Shown: positions 62,456-64,000 of the stretch, piece by piece | How positions within the stretch are numbered: the stretch's first letter is position 1 | How the letters are laid out: every line of letters begins with the position of its first letter | NCBI RefSeq assembly: GCF_006438925.1 | Contig: NZ_RCZA01000013.1 | Span: forward strand, 210,477 to 274,476 | Direction of reading: 5' to 3' | Length of the DNA: 64,000 bases | Source of the DNA: Pseudomonas mandelii | GTDB lineage: Bacteria > Pseudomonadota > Gammaproteobacteria > Pseudomonadales > Pseudomonadaceae | Notes under the pieces: model-generated | Database searches by the model: none | Seen by the model: only the letters and a program-made list of their open reading frames with translations | Told to the model about the DNA's origin: nothing | Program-made: the position numbers and the translations under genes

Positions 62456-64000
62456 ATGAAAATAACTAATCGCACTTTCATTAACGGGGTGTTGGCTGCC
62501 GTGCTCGTCGCCACCGTCATCATCGTCGCGGGTGAAGCTACAGCCCAGACATCCTCCGCAATCCCTCCGGCAATCACCACGCCCGACCAGATCCAGACGA
62601 GTCTCGGCACGCTCGAGTTCAAAGACGGCGCGCCGAGCAAAGAGACCGTCGCCAAGATCTACGACAACCTCGACCTGATGCACGGCGTCGAGGCGTTCGT
62701 GAACGCTTACCAAGGCGCGTCGGTGGCGGCCATCTTCAAAGGCTTCAACGAGGCCGGCGTTCCGGACAACACTGCCCTGATCTGGTCGGAGCTGATGGAC
62801 TCAAAGTCCCTGTTCCTAACTGCCAATGCAGACACCATCTATTTCTGGGTCAATCTGGATGTCACCAATGGACCACTGGTGGTCGAGACGCCTCCGATGT
62901 CACTCGGCGTCATCGACGACATCTGGTTCCGCTGGGTGACCGACATCGGACTGCCAGGGCCCGACCGAGGCGAGGGCGGGAGATATCTACTGGTGCCGCC
63001 TGACTACAAAGGCATACTTCCGGAGAACGGTTACTTCGTGAACAGGCTGCGCACGAACCGAGCGACGATGTTAGGCCGGTCATTCCTCGAGAACGATGAC
63101 CCCAAGCCTGCGGTTGCACTCATCAAGAGGACGCTCAAGGTCTACCCTTATGTACCGGGCGGCTACGGCACGAGCATTGGCTCGGCACTTGAAGGTAAAG
63201 CCACGCTGCTGCGCACCCCGGAGCACAAACTGGAATGGTCCTTCCTCAAGCCCCCGCCGCCGGTGAAGTTCACCGAAGGCAGCGGCAAGGTCATGACCAC
63301 CATTCCGCCGAGCGACTTCAGCTACTTCGAAATGATCAATGATCTGGTCCAGAAGGAGCCGGAGGGTTCCTTCGATCCGGAGATCATGGGTTCGCTGGCC
63401 GCAATCGGCATCGTCAAGGGCAAGCCTTTCAATCCGGATACGCGGATGAAGAAAATCCTGACCGATGCGGCGGCCATCGGATCGGCCACGGGCCGAACCC
63501 TGGGCTGGAATGCGCGCCCATCCGAGGGATGGTTTTACTATCCCGGCTCCGCCTGGACGAACATGCTCTTTGCCGGCGGTTACAACTTCGAAACGCCGCC
63601 GCCACAGGTCAGCGCGGACGGCACCATCACACCCTACCCGCCCACCGGTTATCGCATGCTCAACGCGCGCACGGGGTTCTTCTTCTACGCCACCGGCATC
63701 ACCCCAGCGATGGTTATGCGGCTGACGGGCATCGGCTCGCAATACCTCGCCGCGTTTGTGGATTCCAAGGGCGATTACTTCGATGGGAGCAAGACCTACA
63801 AGATGACGCTCCCGCCGAAGATCCCGGCGGAGAAGTTCTGGTCCCTGACACTCTACGACAATCAGAGCCGCTCGATGCTCGATACGCCGCAGCGCTACCC
63901 GCGCGCGGGCAGCCAGAGTTATCCGACGCCCGCCGCCGTGGCGAACTCCGATGGCTCCACGACCGTGTACTTCGCCCCGAGTAAGCCAGCAGAGGTCAGC
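62456..64000 (+). CDS. exported DUF1254/DUF1214 protein, second copy (cut by window end)
   Basis: Open from ATG 62456 (GAAAGGAATC upstream) to the window end, 515 codons, no stop yet. Signal peptide KITNRTFINGVLAAVLVATV plus the AxA site ATAQ. The same blocks as the first copy: WSELMDSKSLFLTANADTIY, GPDRGEGGRYLLVPPDYKG, YYPGSAWTNMLFAGGYNFE and FWSLTLYDNQSRSMLDTPQR. By eye about half the residues are shared with the first copy. The duplication is old enough for clear divergence, so the two may have different partners or substrates. The end is missing. Confidence 0.88.
   Translation, partial: MKITNRTFINGVLAAVLVATVIIVAGEATAQTSSAIPPAITTPDQIQTSLGTLEFKDGAPSKETVAKIYDNLDLMHGVEAFVNAYQGASVAAIFKGFNEAGVPDNTALIWSELMDSKSLFLTANADTIYFWVNLDVTNGPLVVETPPMSLGVIDDIWFRWVTDIGLPGPDRGEGGRYLLVPPDYKGILPENGYFVNRLRTNRATMLGRSFLENDDPKPAVALIKRTLKVYPYVPGGYGTSIGSALEGKATLLRTPEHKLEWSFLKPPPPVKFTEGSGKVMTTIPPSDFSYFEMINDLVQKEPEGSFDPEIMGSLAAIGIVKGKPFNPDTRMKKILTDAAAIGSATGRTLGWNARPSEGWFYYPGSAWTNMLFAGGYNFETPPPQVSADGTITPYPPTGYRMLNARTGFFFYATGITPAMVMRLTGIGSQYLAAFVDSKGDYFDGSKTYKMTLPPKIPAEKFWSLTLYDNQSRSMLDTPQRYPRAGSQSYPTPAAVANSDGSTTVYFAPSKPAEVS

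Noticed and set aside
61196..62713. 505-codon reverse frame over the DUF1254 genes
   Set aside because: It spans the end of one and start of the next exported protein on the other strand; composition is that of a shadow.
1..64000. CRISPR arrays, rRNA and tRNA genes
   Set aside because: No regularly spaced repeats of 25-40 bp and no cloverleaf or rRNA-like sequences were found by eye.

Overview
The window reads as a Pseudomonas chromosome segment, most likely fluorescens group, and most of it is accessory DNA. The main signs are an MvaT-family nucleoid protein (a Pseudomonadaceae family), a CioAB-type bd oxidase, a large NdvB-type glucan synthase, and Pseudomonas-like insertion sequences. Gene-dense operons alternate with stretches of broken gene pieces. 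I count at least 17 gene relics, three pieces of tyrosine integrases, and remnants or copies of IS3, IS21, IS66 and IS1182 elements. I read it as a chromosomal hot spot of repeated insertion and decay; no intact conjugation or phage genes are visible.

Region by region. 1-1.6 kb: the tail of an IS3 transposase, a membrane-protein fragment, a small hypothetical gene, a frameshifted helix-hairpin-helix relic and the tail of a response-regulator receiver domain. 1.6-9.8 kb: an AraC regulator diverges from an operon of MFS transporter, FAH-family hydrolase, SDR and D-2-hydroxyacid dehydrogenase, followed by a divergent Nramp-like transporter and an exported beta-propeller lactonase. This looks like uptake and breakdown of a sugar acid or related keto acid. 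10-16.6 kb: an RND efflux system (membrane fusion lipoprotein, pump, TetR repressor, divergent outer-membrane factor). Two near-identical 28-bp operator candidates sit in front of its two transcription units. 16.6-22.7 kb: a membrane diguanylate cyclase, a small paralogous protein, terminators, an integrase scrap, then MFS exporter / Cys-nucleophile hydrolase / LysR with a LysR box.

22.8-35 kb is a decay zone: a decapitated NADH dehydrogenase, a frameshifted membrane gene, SulP, malic enzyme and serine dehydratase scraps, and an IS21 IstA relic. Intact genes for an RHH regulator, a YoaK-like membrane protein, an isocitrate-dehydrogenase-family enzyme and a type II asparaginase are scattered among them. 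A two-gene module (76 aa + 64 aa) occurs twice in opposite orientation with its upstream element also duplicated. In one copy the second gene is dead.

35-44.5 kb: a 2,882-residue cyclic beta-1,2-glucan synthase followed by a Crp/Fnr regulator. 44.5-58.4 kb: a stress-flavoured set (PRC-barrel, IS66 element, cupin, CioAB, KGG-repeat protein, ClpP-like protease, DUF2252 relic, anchored helical protein, MvaT-like silencer and a 24-residue membrane peptide). 58.8-60.6 kb: an IS1182-type element bounded by 64-bp inverted repeats whose outer parts match hairpin repeats scattered elsewhere in the window. 60.8-64 kb: two tandem exported DUF1254/DUF1214 proteins, the second cut by the window end.

The least explained items are the duplicated module with its shared upstream element, the link between the dispersed hairpins and the IS1182 ends, and the paired RND operators. 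I found no CRISPR array, rRNA or tRNA.
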